Of a DNA stretch of 6,370 nucleotides, positions 5,855 through 6,370 are shown one piece after another; position 1 is the stretch's first letter; each line of letters begins with the position of its first letter. The translations under genes and the position numbers were made by a program. The stretch is from Gammaproteobacteria bacterium UBA3498. GTDB taxonomy: Bacteria; Pseudomonadota; Gammaproteobacteria; Pseudomonadales; Pseudohongiellaceae. The DNA lies in contig DFQD01000199.1 in the NCBI GenBank assembly GCA_002377605.1, positions 1 to 6,370 of the forward strand, given 5' to 3'. The notes beneath the pieces were generated by a model. That model saw only the letters and a program-made list of their open reading frames with translations, had not been told where the DNA came from and searched no databases.

Positions 5855-6370
5855 TTAGTCTGTTCTCTCGCTAGCCTGAATTTCCTGCATTCGGGTTAGT
5901 AACGCCTTTCTTGCGTTAGCAATGTGTCGACCCATAAGTAACTCCGCAAGTTCGCCATCGGACTGCTCGATGGAATCAACAATTTGATGGTGTTCCTTGA
6001 AAGCTTGAATGGGGCGGCTTGGTTCGCTGGCAGTCTGTATTCTGTACATACGCAGAAGGTGATAGAGCTCGCCACAGAGCATGTCAAAGAGCCTCTGATT
6101 TCCGCTGCATTGGACTATCTGGTAGTGGAAATCCAGGTCTCCCTCTCGTTGGTAATAGCGCAAGCCATTCTCTGACTGAATCTGCTCTTCGTGGTGGGTC
6201 AGCAATTCACGTAGTTTGGCGCAGTCTTGAGATGATGCATTAGCTGCAGCAAGCCGGCAGGCCAGCCCTTCAAGAGACTCTCTAATTTCATAAATTTCGA
6301 TGATTTGAGAGATATTCAGGTAAACGATATTAGCTCCGATATTGGGCTTTATCTCTACCAGCTTACAGCC
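5855..6370 (-). CDS. GntR-family regulator with FCD domain, N-terminus outside the window
   Basis: A cytoplasmic DNA-binding transcription factor, probably controlling the adjacent prp genes. The frame is open from the right window edge and gives 171 residues. It begins with GCKLVEIKPNIGANIVYL, which is the wing end of the winged helix-turn-helix. The FCD ligand domain then starts at IYEIRESLEGLACRLAA (about residues 26-42). Likely metal/ligand residues of the FCD pocket are visible: Asp78 and His82 in GDLDFHYQIV, His128 (or His127) in KEHHQIVDSI, and His149 in GRHIANAR. The missing part should be the DNA-binding N-terminus, about 60-70 residues. In several gammaproteobacteria a GntR regulator beside prpB is called PrpR and responds to methylcitrate-type compounds; the same role here is inferred from position. 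It is distinct from the sigma-54-type PrpR of E. coli. It lies on the same strand as prpB, 303 bases upstream. Confidence 0.9.
   Translation of the reverse strand, partial: GCKLVEIKPNIGANIVYLNISQIIEIYEIRESLEGLACRLAAANASSQDCAKLRELLTHHEEQIQSENGLRYYQREGDLDFHYQIVQCSGNQRLFDMLCGELYHLLRMYRIQTASEPSRPIQAFKEHHQIVDSIEQSDGELAELLMGRHIANARKALLTRMQEIQASERTD

Noticed and set aside
5984..6243. Short plus-strand open frames antisense to the regulator gene
   Set aside because: The minus-strand frame carries a clear FCD domain, and the antisense translations have no recognisable features.
1..6370. Mobile elements, defence systems, CRISPR arrays or toxin-antitoxin genes
   Set aside because: No transposase, integrase, long terminal inverted repeats, regularly spaced repeats or recognisable defence proteins are present. 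The large open frames are all explained by metabolic, chaperone, regulator and DUF1015 genes.

Overview
The window looks like chromosomal DNA of a gammaproteobacterium of moderate GC content. Three things suggest this: an IbpA-type small heat-shock protein with a sigma-32-like promoter, a 2-methylcitrate cluster whose proteins resemble enterobacterial PrpB/C/D along their whole length, and a cluster-linked GntR/FCD-family regulator. The genus cannot be named from the sequence. No mobile element, CRISPR array, tRNA, rRNA or phage gene was seen, and the gene content is housekeeping metabolism and stress response.

Layout: (1) 1-996, plus strand: the 3' part of a DUF1015-family gene of unknown function, cut by the left window edge. 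(2) 997-1187: a convergent intergenic region with two hairpins, one suited to terminate each flanking gene. (3) 1188-1652, minus strand: ibpA, translated from an ATG inside a longer open frame. (4) 1653-1961: the ibpA leader, with a candidate ROSE-type RNA thermometer and a good sigma-32 promoter. (5) 1962-5551, minus strand: prpB, prpC, prpD, transcribed in that order with gaps of 69 and 65 bases. (6) 5552-5854: a control region with three related TTGTAT-containing elements, a perfect palindrome and a CRP-like site. (7) 5855-6370, minus strand: the C-terminal part of a GntR/FCD regulator, cut by the right window edge.

How the genes work together: PrpC condenses propionyl-CoA with oxaloacetate to 2-methylcitrate. 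PrpD dehydrates this to 2-methyl-cis-aconitate. An aconitase encoded elsewhere would rehydrate it to 2-methylisocitrate, and PrpB cleaves that to pyruvate and succinate. The regulator probably senses a pathway intermediate and controls the operon from the 5552-5854 region. No acnD, prpF or prpE lies in the window. The ibpA unit is a separate heat-shock transcription unit.

No previously undescribed system was found. The observations most worth following are regulatory: the layered heat control of ibpA and the repeated operator-like motif upstream of prpB.
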